This document shows positions 31,209 to 45,142 of a stretch of DNA of 64,000 nucleotides, in pieces (position 1 is the stretch's first letter; each line of letters opens with the position of its first letter). The stretch lies in the NCBI GenBank assembly GCA_003868215.1, contig QWDQ01000003.1, forward strand, positions 310,001-374,000. Direction: 5' to 3'. A model generated the notes under the pieces. It worked only from the letters and a program-made list of their open reading frames with translations. It did no database searches and was not told the DNA's origin. The translations under genes were made by a program, and so were the position numbers. The DNA comes from Pseudophaeomoniella oleicola. Lineage: Eukaryota; Ascomycota; Eurotiomycetes; Phaeomoniellales; Phaeomoniellaceae.

Positions 31209-32725
31209 GATGCGCGTAGGCAATTGTAGTAATCGGATCGCTGAGAAGCAGACCGTAGCATCAAATCACCAGAACGAAGAACACACCCTCCTGAGTTGGA
31301 CAGATAGGAGGGATCGTTAACGTTGCTCGCTCAAGCGTAGTTGTCAGGGCGCATGAAAAGTGTAGGTCATCACAATGGAAATCTTCCTACAGGAAAGCTC
31401 CGTGCTTGGCGACAAGTTCTCCACATCACCATTAGGCTGTAGACCTCACCTCGCTGCATCTACAAGATGATAACGGACATGTCAACTTCTTGAATTACCA
31501 AGGTGACATTGAGAGTAAGATCATTCGCAGGAAGCCTTACTGACACAGAATGCAATGTCTCTCAATCATCAGCATTTCTCCTAGCAGTACAGTAGATGAC
31601 TTCCTTCTATGACAAATGAAACACCATCACCTCTTGATCCTTCGAGCAACTGGTTGACATTCGGGAAAGAAATGGGAGCATTCTTCTACATTCAGTTTCC
31701 TCGAAGTTGGCGGACGATATTCCTCGTTCCAAATCCCAGTCTCAGCAACGAATCTCATAGTTCGCAGAGATATATTGGGCGTTGGGTTGGCTATGAAGCC
31801 TTCTTAGAGTTTCTCAGGCTGCAAGTGCAATTATTTGAGCATACAGATTGCTTCCTGCTGCTTACTTCCTTCTTGACTACTGTACGTCTCTCGAACGGTG
31901 CCTCAAGTTGTCAATGGAGGAATGCATTGAATGCTTCTGCTATCATTGACGCCTTCGCCGTCAAATGACGGACGCATCTCTTCTCAGACTCGATTAGGAC
32001 ATCATGTACATGTTCAGAGAATGTAATCGATATTTATAGGTCACTATTGCAGTTAATCTGATAGAGTGGAATTCCCAGAAGGCAATGAAGTCTATAAGCG
32101 TGATCTTGCCCTCTCCACCACCATCCTCGTCTCTGGCCGTCTAGCAGTACATGCTCCATGGGCCTACCTATACGTACTTTGATGAAACCCCGTTCAAGCG
32201 AGTGAGAATTAGAAGACACCGAATTCCTCAAGAAATCAGAATGGATACTCCAAGTTCATCTAGTGCTTGTCGATACTCAAGAATTCGGATCAAAAAGACG
32301 TATTCAAGTGCATGACAGTCTGAGAGGTAAAGGCGAGCATTTAGCCTTCAGAAACAAAATCCAGTTACCACAAATTATTGACCTGTTAATAGAATGTTGA
32401 AAGTATTCATCAACGAGTAGAGCGAAATTGATATGCGTCTTCTTTGGAAATAGATGTTTGAGGCTGTTTTATGTTTGGGTGGGTCGATCGGTTGGAGACT
32501 CCCTGGAGCTTGCGCGACTGCCCGTGCGAATTGAAGAACATTCCGCTACGCCAAGTCGAGCGTGAAGCTGATGCAGATTTGCCAAAGATTGGCGGCATTT
32601 GCGAATCTCCAAGTCGCGCACCACCAATTCTCTGACGGTTAACGCGCTGGGCCTTTTGATCAGAGAAAACCGCATTCGAAACATCATCTGCATCAATATT
32701 GGTGGAGGACACGTTGTCGGCAAAC
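31209..32725. other. Long divergent intergenic region, bL28m / RVB1
   Basis: About 1.5 kb. An open frame at 31609-31968 (+, 119 codons from an ATG) and minus-strand frames at 32034-32231 and 32410-32793 have no recognisable domains. I call nothing here; it presumably contains both promoters. Confidence 0.5.
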
Positions 32726-34266
<1,541 letters not shown>

Positions 34267-36804
34267 TCTTCTCCCAAGGCCAAAAACAAAGAAAAGCAAA
34301 TGGGATGTTTTGCAGGAGGGGTTTTTCTCCATGCAGAACCATAATATTTTCCGTCTCTACCGCTTTCCACCCATTTGATGAAAAATTTCCATGAAAAGAA
34401 TGTATACCAAAGGAAGGTGCTCCTCCGTCTTCCCTTTCCGCCTTAATCCAGGGGTCTTGAATTTCCTTGACATTCCTTTTGATTGAAGGGGCGTACACAT
34501 ACGTACTCCGACTGGCCGAGACAAAACGGGACTGCTACCTCAGGGACTTGACTGGTGTACGGAGAAGCAAAAGGATAGGAAGAACGCGCGATCTGATCGA
34601 GGCGACGACGGAGTTTCTATGGCGTCTACGCTTCGGGTGTGGAACGTGGAGGAAATGGGCATACTGAAATATCTGACTGTATTATCCATGGGCTGGTAGA
34701 CGGGGGACGGGTATACGGGCTGTTCTTGCTTCGTTGTGCTAGCGGATCATGTAGAACAATAAAATGAATTCGGGCAATGTCAGTGCGGAGACGATGGTAG
34801 GTGATGTCGAATATGCAGAGCTACGAGATCATGAAGACTTGAGTGATTTTTAAGATGTGTTTCGCATTGGTAAAGCTACCACTAAGAGTGCTGACTACCA
34901 TACGTAGGTCCCCGGGGATGTATATGTATTCTTGGAGCACAGTATTCCGTCTCCTCTGATCTGATTCCAGCGACCTACCGACCTACCTTGCGTCATTGAT
35001 GTTGCTTCCTCTCCTATACGCTTCTCAGAATCTCGCTCGTAATGGGACAGGATAGACTGCTTGACCGCGGTCTGCGGGAATAGTTCCTACACTGCAAGAG
35101 CTTGTCAGCCATTATCCGGTGACTCAATTCTCATGTAAAAATGGTGACATGGTGTCTCAATCAGACATCCAAGGAAGTTAAGCGCTCAGCGGTGCCCGGA
35201 CTTATGTAGGTTCTCTGCCGGCCTAGCGTGGAAACTGCGAATGTAGGAAAAGGTTTCATCATGAAAGTGTTGCAGGAAGAGGGTAGAGAAAAGCGACGAA
35301 CGTACCATATCACATTACTACGCTCGCGCGAACGCTTGCCGTCGGAGAGCATGGGAAGGAAATCTGCAGCTGGAAGATGGTCAGCTTCACTCTCAAGTTG
35401 CGGCTCAGAGCGAGTTGAGATGAAAGCAGGTGGATCAGACAGCAAAGACTGGCAAGTATCACAGACCACCTGGGATAGGGGGTCCGAGTATCTCTTCAGG
35501 GTCGACTCAGAGAAAGGTAAGAAGTAAAAGAAAAGTTGTCATCTTGAAACCGAAAGGGGAGAACGTGAATCTGGGGGAAAGAGCTTACCTATGATATCTG
35601 ATCAGTGGAAGTAGTTGTCCAGCTCCCAATGAAAATCATAGTACACGTCCGACATCAGGACACAGAGGCAGCATCTAGTCTCTGCATTGAGATATCAAGA
35701 GGCAGTGCACACATGGTCAATCAAAAGAAAAGAAAGCTGGTTGTCGTCGACTGTGTGAAGCAGAAATCAGTCAGTCGAAGCTCATATATAAGCACAACAG
35801 TTGAAAATAATAGTTTCTTGGAGAAGCCAAGGACCAAAGAGGGAACTCAGCCGAGATACGGGGGCCAGAATGGTGGCCGGGAGACCTGAAGTGTGCGTAG
35901 TATCGAGTACGCTGCGACAATAAGCGGCGTAACATTGAGCACTTTGGAGTAAAAATCGGAGAAAATTCGAGCCAAAGTGGGTCTTCTGAGTGAGCATAGC
36001 AAGTTGATGGATTCCCTTGCCTTCCCCCGTGCCCCCCCCGAAAAGTCCAAAGATTGCGCAGAGAAAGGTCGATCACTGTTGCAGTCAAATGCCCCCCAAA
36101 GCAAATTGTTCCTCAACCTGAACCGACCCTAAGACTTGGACCTGCAAGCACCCAAACAACCACCCCCCCCAACCTGCAACCTCGTACCTATTCTATCCCT
36201 CCTCCCAATTGTTTCATAAGGGATAAGGTGTATATCACCTAGACCGAACATATCTTTACCTCAAGAGACTTCCTTGTTGTATATTGTTGTTCTTGTGTGC
36301 CTGCCCATTGTGTTTGCTGGGCTTCTCCATTCGTTAGGTTCAGGTCGAGCTCTCCGGAGTCGCATTAACTTCTTCTCCGATCGAACCTAGCCCGGCCACA
36401 TCGAGAGCACCACAACGACACGCGCAACGCTATTCGATTATATTACAACACACCATGTCGACTGGGAAGCGATGCGAATTGTGAGGTAGCTGCGCGGCCT
36501 CTGAAAGGCAAAACCGCGGAAGTGCAGTGCATACGCGGTTGGGTTGGTGCAGGAAGCGCAACGCGGTCTTGGACTCGCGACAACCCACAATCAACTTTGA
36601 CTCGCCTTCTACATTAAACGCGGGAAAGAGGATATCGATAGTCGATCACGATAGAAGAAGCGCATGGTATTACTGTCTCTAAAAGAGTGCCAGTGCACCA
36701 AGACGTCCATTTGGCTGTGACTGGAGTGAAGGTGGTCGAGTAACCCGCGACTCGTTAACCAAAAGCCGCTTTTGTTTGCAGTTTATGTGTTATTGCCAGC
36801 AACC
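34267..36804. other. Long intergenic region and PtaB leader
   Basis: 2.5 kb without a supported gene. Open frames at 35161-35889 lack domains. C-rich runs occur near 36025-36042 and 36160-36172. A tiny upstream frame (ATG 36454, about 9 codons) sits before a GTGAGG donor-like site, and a TTTGCAG acceptor-like site ends at 36780. The PtaB 5' UTR may therefore contain a 300-nt intron, as expected for a long-leader regulator. Confidence 0.5.
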
Positions 36805-37398
36805 ATGATGGCAGCGCAACCTTTTCCTGCGCAGCATTTAGGTATGGCAGCACCTCACCCTGGTATGCCCCATGGACACCAGATGGGACCAGGTCAACAT
36901 CCAGGAATGGGTGGACCAGGTCCCCAGATGATGCACCCTGGTGTCTCGGGTGCTCAAGTCTCACAGGGTGGTCCGATGGTGACCGGCATGCCACCAGGTG
37001 CACCGACACCGGCACCGGGAGGCCCTATGCCAAATGCTCACGCAATGTCACATTTGGGACCTCAGCAGCACATGTTTCAGCAAGGTCACCCGGGCATGCA
37101 GAATTTCAATCCTGTTCTGCAGCAGCAGATTGCAATGCATCAGCAGCGTGCGAGGATGATGCAGATGCAAAACCAACATGGCGCTCACATTCCCGTCACG
37201 ATGCCTAATGGAGCCCAAGGCATAACGCCACAACAGATGGCGGCCATGAGAGGTCAGATGCCGGTTCAGCCTGGCATGCACTTTCAGCAAATGCAGGGCG
37301 GTATGAATACGCAGCAGCAGATGCAGAATCCTCAACATCAGCAACAGATCTTTGCGCAACAACAAGCGTTGGCTGCGCAGCAAGCGGCTTTGCAGCAC

Positions 37399-37430
<32 letters not shown>

Positions 37431-39108
37431 ACAACAACAACAACAGCAACAACAACAGCAGCAGCAACAGCAGCAACAGCAGCAACAGCAAGCTGCACAG
37501 GCGCGCAATAATCAAATGATGCAAGAGCCGAACGCTACCACTCAGCCTCCCCCTCCACAACCGACTCCAGCACCGCAGGCTGCTCCTCCACCTCAACCTA
37601 CACCCCAACCTCAACCGTCACAACCCCCGGGGCCACCGCAATCACAGCAACAGCAGCAGGCTCCACCACCTCAACAACAGAATCAGAACCAACCGCAACC
37701 TCAGCAGCAACAGCAGCAACAACAGCAGCAATCTCAGCAGTCGCAATCGCAGCCGCAACCTCAGCAGGCGCAGGGACAACCAGGGTCACAATCTCAGCAA
37801 GGCCCGAATCCGCAGCAGGCAGCCCAGGAAGCCCAATTACAGCAACAGAAGAATACTCAAATAATGATGCAACAACAACGGGCTGCTGCTGCTCAGATGA
37901 TGCCGATGAAGGGAGCCTCAATTCTCCGAGTCATCCAGTTTTGTGATCATCTGAGCCAAGCGTCAGCAGATACTGAGGCCTGTCGTAGACTGGAGACGTG
38001 GCAGAAGTTTGTCGCAATGTTCTTTACTGAGAATGGTATTCTACGCCAACAGCTGTGGAATGCGAGAGATAACGGAGATAAACGATACCAATTGTCTGTA
38101 CCAGCACTGCCACGATTTTATTGGACTCATTGCATGAGCGGAATCAAGCACATTAACATTCACCTTGAGAAAGCTCGAGAGAGCGATCTACCCATGGGCG
38201 GCCATTTTGTCGAAGGCAAGACCACGGTCACATATGTTTTTGGAAATGATAGCCAGTTGATCTCATATGGTAACTTAAAGGCTCATTTAGATGGGCAGAG
38301 CAGGATAGAGATACTGGACCTGGGGACCAAGAAACACGCGGAGTATCTCCCCCGAGGTTTACTTGAGGCCTCGATAGCAAGCCCTGTGCAGAAGATACAA
38401 AGTCCAGAGATGAACAAGAAATTGAAGCGAGCACAACAGAAGCAAGCTGCAGCCGCACCTCCCGGGGTGTCTCTACCGCAGTCGCCTGTCATTAAAGAAT
38501 GGGGTATAACAAGCTCTGTCCTGCAATTCTTCGAGGTAAGTGCCCTTCAGGGATGTGGGAAGCGCTGCTAACTAGTAGCACAGACGGCAGAGACCATGAC
38601 TTCTATGACCATGCTGTTTGCTTTCTGCCAGGATAACCCAAGCCTACGGCCTCATGAAGCTTTAGAACAGCTTGTGCAGAATTTTCCTGTGCCGCAAAAC
38701 ACCAACCAAATCGCTATGAACCCGGCTATGCAGCAAATGCCGCCTGGACCCAGAACTCCAGGTCTGAACGGTCCGAATGCTTTTAACTCTCCTGCTATGG
38801 CCCACCTTGGAATACCACAGCAAGGGTCACCTCACGTCGGCACCGTTCATACTCCATCCCCTCACCAAGGCCATATGCCAGGACCGGTTGCCATGGCCCA
38901 TCAACAGAGCCAACAAGGATCCAACCTCAGTGGAAGCCAGGGGACTAGTGCAAATACCAGCCCTAACGTCACCAACAAAAAGCGACGTGCGAGCGCAGTC
39001 AAGCTTGAGAGCGAAGACGGCACTGCAGAAGTCAACGGAGTTGGTGGAGCGAACAAGGTTAAAGCAAGCCCGCGAGTCGGAGGAAAGAGGCAAAAAGGAA
39101 CTGCATAG
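36805..39108 (+). CDS. PTAB: LIM-domain-binding transcriptional co-regulator (PtaB/Mfg1)
   Basis: Exons 36805-38535 and 38584-39108 encode 751 residues; the intron is 48 nt. The N-terminal half is Met/Pro/Gln/His-rich and contains an uninterrupted run of 31 Gln coded by mixed CAA/CAG (37399-37491), then further Pro/Gln blocks. The structured LIM-binding (SEUSS/LDB-like) domain runs from about residue 375 (ASILRVIQFCDHLSQ, FVAMFFTENGILRQQLW, KRYQLSVPALPRFYW, ILDLGTKKHAEYLPR) across the intron into FFE-TAETMTSMTMLFAFCQ. The tail ends with a basic nuclear-localisation-like NKKRRASAVK. In Aspergillus PtaB partners SomA, and in yeasts Mfg1 partners Flo8/Mss11, to control adhesion and development. 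Confidence 0.88.
37399..37491 (+). repeat. CAA/CAG trinucleotide tract coding poly-glutamine
   Basis: Thirty-one consecutive Gln codons with CAA and CAG mixed, inside PtaB. Codon mixing suggests selection on the protein tract or reduced slippage compared with pure CAG. Confidence 0.95.
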
Positions 39109-39984
39109 GCTTGGACAAGGAAATCCCCGACTTCCGGTTTCCAACATTACTACCTGGTGAGGGCGAAAGCCCAATGTCCATTGCGACGGCGTCAAAGGAG
39201 GGAGTATATCATATCATCTACCATGTCGGGATAGTCTCAGCGAGGAGTTCATGTTTCATGCCTTTCTTATGCCAACCTGCCATGCTCTGCTCCGTACGAT
39301 CTGTTGTTTTTGGGTAAGGGACGGACGATGACATTGGGTATTTGAACGATCCGTCTTGGAGTACAGTTTTGCTTACGGGGCGACTCTTGCCAGAGACTTG
39401 CCTTATTCTTAATCACATATGTACTATACCACTCTTGTTGGTTGAAGGTGGTCGATTAGATGGCCGGATGGGGCAGCTGGGAATTGTTCCTCCCCTGCCT
39501 CCTCGTGTTTGATCATCCAGCCGTGATCATGTTGATTTGGACAGTGAGGGCATTACAGGAGATTTTCTGGTACAGATTTGAGCGGCTTAGAATCATCTTC
39601 AATCATATTTGTTCAATGTTTTGGGCTCAGCCTGATTTTGGGCATGTAAAAGGTTTTCTGATATTGTTGAAATTATTTGACTTGCTTCATCGTGGGAACA
39701 GTCAATAATGAATGTCCATATTTTCTTACGCTGCATCACATTCACTGAATCTCCTTCCGATGCTTCACTCATGTTCTCTCATCAATTTCCTTTCGACTTC
39801 AATCTTTTTATTTCTAGTTGTTTATTCGACAAAGATGTTCATTGGAACTCTGTCTCCCCTGAACTGCTGTCACCACTGAAGCGCGCTCGTGGTGTGCTCT
39901 TCTTTCCCTTAGTCTTAGTCTGTCTCATTTCCGATCTTCCGTGTAATTCTGCCATTGTGTCGATTTCAACCTCGAAGGTTCGTC
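39109..39984. other. Intergenic region
   Basis: About 880 bp between PtaB and the F-box-like gene, T-rich, with open frames at 39460-40073 that show no domain. Presumed PtaB 3' UTR and next promoter. Confidence 0.55.
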
Positions 39985-41409
39985 ATGCCTCCTCGCAAGC
40001 GAACCAGCAAGGTCGGCAGCAGTGGACAGCAGAAGGGACATCCTCAAGGGGTTCCATCTTCGACATCAACTGAACGCAACGCTCGCTTTTCTTCTAATTC
40101 CGCTGGAACTAAGCGTCGAAAGGTGCAGTCTGATGTTTCACCTCCTCGTCGCAGTGCTCGTATAGCTGCGAGTGGTCCGGTCAACTATGAAGAATCAGAG
40201 GACGAATTGGTCAACACGCCCCGGGGTCACAAAGGTGCTTCACCAACTCAGAACCGGTGTCAGTCAAAATTACTTAAGTTGCCAACCGAAGTCATTCACG
40301 AGATCTTGACACATCTGCTTTTTTCCAAAGATGGCATAACTGTCGACATGATAGACCACTATCTCTCCGGACCAGCTTTGCGAAACTTCTATTGCCATCG
40401 AAATGAGCCAAGCTTAGCTGGGCTCGGACAGTCGATATTCAGAGTATCTTGGCTCCTCAGGCGGACTGCAACTTACATCTTCTTCTCAAGAAACCAAATC
40501 AGCTTCTATGTCAATCCCAGCCTCGATGCATTCACTTATGCCTTTCGAACTCCGACCTCTCAGATCCGTGACTTACGTTTGGATCTCTGTGTCTACAACA
40601 AACCGATGAGCGACGAATCGATCGTCAAGCTTCAGAAAGTGAGAGCCAGGCTGGTGGGACTTCGCCGTCTCTCACTCGTCATAACGATCAAACGTCGTCA
40701 CTACTACCCGACGGAGGAGGAAAACGCAATTTACTACCCCTGGGAGAATGCGATGCTTTCCTACGTGGAGCCCCTCAGCAGCGGACGGTACATCCCAGAC
40801 GTCAGTGTATCTGTCTTTTCCACCACGATTATAGGCTATCCGGGGCACGACAGACGAGTTGCTTTCACCAATGCGCTGGAGACGAAGATACTTGCCATGT
40901 TCTCGCCGAATCCTCCATTGTTTCTCTTAGGTCCTGATCCTCTTGGACGCACCATACAGGCTCGATTTTCGCCAATGGTTTGTCTCCTCGCCTCTTCCCC
41001 CCTTTTCCTGTGCCGAAAATGACAATGCTGACGATTCCACGCGCGTGCCCATAGTACCCTCCAGTCCATCCTCCCTGGCCTCCCCAATACCGTGACTCTA
41101 CACAAGGAATAGTCCGTACGTTTTCTCTTCCCCCTTTCCCGCCCACCTATCCTGGTTCAGTCCGAGACTTTGCTGGCTAACATTTTTCTGTCTCCTCTCA
41201 AAAAGAAATCAGCAGATCCTGGCCAAATCTTCCTAGACGGCGTCATGCTTAGAGAAAGCCAGAAACATGAACGGTTCCGCAAGATCGAGCGTAAATCGTC
41301 GATATCAAGTCAAATATCCATACCATACCATACCCACAGCAAGGGACAGAAAACAGGTCCTTTTGGAAAAACACACACACAAAGACCGTCAGAATTCAAT
41401 ATTCTCTAA
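39985..41409 (+). CDS. F-box-like fungal protein of unknown function
   Basis: Proposed exons 39985-40977, 41055-41115 and 41213-41409 encode 416 residues. ATG 39985 is the first in the frame. The N-terminal 90 residues are basic and Ser-rich with R-R-S-A-R-I, possibly a nuclear signal. Residues about 95-115 (LLKLPTEVIHEILTHLLF) match an F-box-like start, suggesting a Skp1-binding SCF adaptor. No known substrate-binding repeat follows. The third exon (DPGQIFLDGVMLRES) is chosen because phase and splice consensus agree; exon 2 is the least certain part. Function and target are unknown. Confidence 0.65.
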
Positions 41410-41940
41410 AGAAAAGAGAGGACGGGAAGATACCTATGCTTTCTGACTTAGGCAGCGGTCGGGTTGCTGGTGGATGTGTAGGACAATTAGAGGGGCAGCG
41501 TGCGACCGAGGGATCTCGTTTTTCATTCACGTTGTATGTACCTTACTAATCATCATCAACAAAAGGGGAAAAAGGAGTTTGTTTCTAAGCCATTGTCATC
41601 AACGTCAATGTTCAATGTCGTACGCACTTAGGTACTTGAATAGTTTCTTTCTTTCTTTCTATCTTTCTTTCCTGCTTCGTTTTTCTAAATTATGACAATC
41701 GCAAGGAAATGCAACAATGATGATGATAAAAATCGAGAAAACCAATGCCAATTGTTCCCGACGTCCCGATGTCTATTCCAGTCATTTGTAAAAGAACAAA
41801 TGTCCACTGGCTTTGTAACATTCGGCGTTGTATAGACGTACATGATTTTCCTCGAAACCCTTGCTCCCGAGATTTCCTTTTCCCTTTCCCTCCCCCAGAA
41901 TATCTTCTCAACAAAGCTCCGAAATCGCATGTTTCTCAAT
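41410..41940. other. Convergent intergenic region with TTTC repeat
   Basis: About 530 bp. A (TTTC)n tract of six to seven units lies at about 41645-41672. Open frames here are shadows. 3' flanks of the F-box-like and GT34 genes. Confidence 0.6.
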
Positions 41941-43400
41941 CTAGGAGGCTTGTCCTCCGCTTCCCTTTGGTTTCTCCGCCGTCTCTTTCCACTTGGCAAA
42001 ATTGGTCGCGAATTCTTTTTCGCAGTCTCGCGGGGCTCCCGAGTCACAGCCCGCAAGCTGGATCAGGAAGTCTCCGTCCTTGAAGAGGGAGCCGCCGGTT
42101 TCACGCATCAGGGTGGAATCTCCTGAGGATTCTGTGATGAGGAAGTAAGCAATGATGCTCGTTGCAAGGGAATCCTCTGAGAAGTTGGAGGAAGAAGAGG
42201 AATGAATAGGACTGGAAGGATAGGGAACAGAGGTAGTTACCATAATTATAAGCGTTCATGGTTCTTTGAGGGACAAGGGCCAGATGGGAGAGGATGGTGG
42301 GGTGCCACTGCGTTAAGTGCTCCTGCAAGAAATGTCTGTGTTAGTCTGGATGAAAAGGCATACCACACGAAACAGGCACATATGACGCCCATGGGAAAGG
42401 GCCGTGCAATGTGGACAAGGACTGGCCGTGCGCACACATCGATATTGACAACGGAGCCCCAAGTAGATGCCCAAGCTAAGGCTCTGAGGGATGAGACACT
42501 TACCAAGGCATGACCCTCCGCCTTCTGAAAATTATAACTTCTATACAACGGATCCATCCAGCTGTCCAAGAAGTACTTCGCCCACTCTCCCCTTCGCAAC
42601 AGGAAGCTTCCATGCGAGAGACTATCTGAATCCTGCGTCAAGATCAAATCCACCTTTTCCGGTTTCAGATGACTGAACGTATGAATTACACTGTCTGGCG
42701 GGACGACAGGGACATCTTTGAGCATTAAGGAAGAAAGTTTGGTATGGTCGAGTATATGGTCTTCGAGTGAAAGAGTTGGGTTCATTATTATGGCGTGAGG
42801 TGTGAGAGAAAAGTACCACAACGAGTGTGGATGTATCGTTTGCGCATGGCGGACCGCAGGGACAACGGACCACGATGAAGGTGCAGAGTCGAGGTATGAT
42901 TGGTAGAAGGTGGTATTCGTAAAGAAATTGATATACCCTATGGGAAAGTTTTGTTAGTATTCGATGCTACGAGTTCGCGCGCTTTCGAAAGAAAAGAATG
43001 CCCTCTATATCCTGCAAGTGGATGAAATAGCAGATCAAGCCAGGTAGTCAAATCAAACAGATATGTTGCACCACAGGGAGACAGGCAATATATGGAAATC
43101 CGGCGAGCTGTACGTACCATGTCTTTGAGCATAGTCCTCCCGATTCTGCTTGATACGTGAAATATAATCCTTGCTCATATTATCATGGTCCAGTACCGTG
43201 ACGATCACCACCTTGGGCGTCCCGGCGGGTAGCACTTCGACCCCATCACCAGCGAAAACATATGAGAGAAAGAGATAGAATGTACAGAATGCGACCGCGA
43301 CAATTGCGGTAACCTGGAGTGGCTTCCGCCTCAAGGATGAGTGTGATCTCGAGGGGCGGAAGGCCGCATGTGGTGATTTTGGAGGGAGTGCGAAATGCAT
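41941..43400 (-). CDS. MNN11: Mnn10/Mnn11-type alpha-1,6-mannosyltransferase-like protein (GT34)
   Basis: Exons 43400-43118, 42937-42504, 42322-42241 and 42122-41941 encode about 326 residues, a type II membrane protein (helix at about 29-51, VTAIVAVAFCTFYLFLSYVF). The GT34 pattern follows: KVVIVTVLDHDNMSKDYI, NREDYAQRHG, SWSVVPAVRHAQTIHPHS, AIIMNPTLSLEDHIL, DSLSHGSFLLRRGEWAKYFL, the EGHALEHLTQWHP block and LVPQRTMNAYN. In yeast, Mnn10 and Mnn11 sit in the Golgi M-Pol II complex that extends the alpha-1,6-mannan backbone. Mnn11 is preferred because the usual Asp motif before A-x-I-M-N-P is replaced by YFSLTPHA. An alternative in-frame acceptor 54 nt upstream of exon 4 (exon from 42176) would add 18 residues. 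Exon 1 intron (180 nt) is long for this genome. Confidence 0.82.
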
Positions 43401-44165
43401 CTTGATCGAAAAAACACCTCGGGGTTCGCGAGTCCCCAAGACGGATTGAACGTCAGATCAATAGGATCTGGCGCAGTAAAGCATGGATGCGACGAAGGCG
43501 TAGCTATCTGGCTGTCCTATAATACATTGTGGTTCGTTGGGCGATGGGTCTTGTAACAACAGAGATGACAGACTGACAGAAGTGGAAACGGTCGTCGCCC
43601 TTGAACTCCGCGGTCCGCTCCGCTCGACTCGGAAAATATTAGATGAAATAGATGCACATGAAGAAAATCCATGCTCTCTTATGAATCACCAAGGGAAGTC
43701 AGATAATACTACTAGTACAATATACACACTGCTCAAATATTCAAAAGGACACTCGTTGTTAAAGATTGTAGAACTGATTTTGGGTGCTTAGTGTACGTGA
43801 AACATAATAAAAGTACAGAACCTCTGTTGCCCGCATGTACAATGCCTACCTCAGGCAGTATTAATGATGCTGCGTGAGCAAGTCTACCACATGTTATCTC
43901 ATGCCTCCCTTGCTAGTGGTAGATCGGTTTTTCTGAACCCTGCCAGCGTGCCACAGAGAAGACTTAATATCAACACCACTATTGGTAAGAGTCTGCTCGC
44001 CATAGCCGACAACCCTTGAGCCTTCATTGGAAAAGGTGCACATGGCACATCGGTATAAGACGAACGTAGCTTTAGCAGTAGGCGTGCGCCGGCCCTCTGT
44101 TACCCAGATGACCCCGATTCCCTCCCCAAGGTGGTTGGGGAAAGTTGACAACAGAAACTGATCGT
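43401..44165. other. Intergenic region
   Basis: About 770 bp upstream of the GT34 gene and downstream of TSC13. Small open frames at 43537-43791 and 43894-44151 lack features. Confidence 0.55.
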
Positions 44166-45142
44166 TTAGTAGAGACCTGGCAGGATGACGAATCGCTTCT
44201 TCTTGTACTTGTCGCCAAATTCCTTCCTGTATCGCGCTTCCTTCTTACGCGCCCATGCAGCCATTTGCACCACACTGACGACTAACATCACGACCAGGCA
44301 CCAACTAAGCCCACTAACGAGATATAATCCAACCCAAGAGATGGCCTCAAACATATAATTGGGACACGTCACCAAGCTGAAGAAGAAGCCCCGGGGGATA
44401 CCACGTTCCCGTCCGCCCGCAGAACGGAGACCTTTGAGCGTCAGATGCGCGGACAAATTGCCTAGTTCACCAATGACATAGAGCGCGAGGCCAGTATAAA
44501 GGAGCACAGGATTTGGTGATCGTGTTGCAGTGGGTGCCGAAGGTCGATATACCCATGGTGCGATGTTGAAGCCGGACAACACCCAGTAATGGAAACAATT
44601 TTTGAATATGTTTCGGACTGGCATGGTTGCCAGAGAAAAGCGATGGACAAAAAGGGTCTCAAGTTCGCGCTTCACGAAGTGTAAAGAGACCAGGACCATG
44701 AAGATGGTCTGCAGATCAGAAGGCTGAGCCTTGCCGCCATAGAGGTGCGGTTGCAAGAAATAGAAAATTGGATGAATCAGAATAGGACCCAGGTATTCGA
44801 TGATGAAGACGGTGCGCCATGAGATCTGAGGCCCAAGGTCTTTCACATAGATAGTGGAGAGGTCGCGAAGGCCTGTAGAATCGACACTCGTATTTTTATC
44901 GGATGTAATCAGTGTCCCGTCACTTCCCTTAGTGATGCGCAGGCGGTGAACGGAATACTTGGTGCTTGTAGCAACCGCTTCATACACATCTGCTGTTGAA
45001 GCATTGTGATCGAGCGTAACGGCCTCGGGAAGTTTGGATATCGGTTTGCCTAGGAATAATGATCAGAACCCTGGGCGCGGCACTGGTTGGGACTCGACTT
45101 ACCTCGTGGTCTTATGTTGAGGCTGATAGACTTGGACGCCAT
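44166..45142 (-). CDS. TSC13: Very-long-chain trans-2,3-enoyl-CoA reductase
   Basis: Exons 45142-45103 (13 codons) and 45049-44166 encode 307 residues; the intron is 53 nt (GTAAGT/CCTAG). An N-terminal ubiquitin-like region (KPISKLPEAVTLD, KYSVHRLRITKGSDG) precedes several membrane helices. The steroid-5-alpha-reductase-type C-terminal domain has SLHFVKRELETLFVHRFSLA (family active-site Lys) and TCPNYMFEAISWVGL (family active-site Tyr). It ends with a basic ER-exposed tail (KKKRFVILPGLY). Tsc13 performs the last step of each very-long-chain fatty acid elongation cycle in the ER, feeding sphingolipid synthesis. The start is fixed by the tiny first exon. Confidence 0.95.

Noticed and set aside
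31609-31968. 119-codon ATG-started frame upstream of RVB1
   Set aside because: No recognisable domain and no splice continuation; could be chance.
35161-35889. Overlapping open frames of 90-100 codons on both strands
   Set aside because: No domain, no consistent intron model, and a low-complexity neighbourhood.
36454-36482. Short first coding exon for PtaB (ATG 36454)
   Set aside because: Its phase does not match the downstream frame with the visible acceptors; more likely a leader ORF.
37048-37614. Leu-rich open frame of 188 codons on the minus strand
   Set aside because: It is the antisense shadow of the CAA/CAG glutamine tract of PtaB (antisense CTG/TTG reads as Leu).
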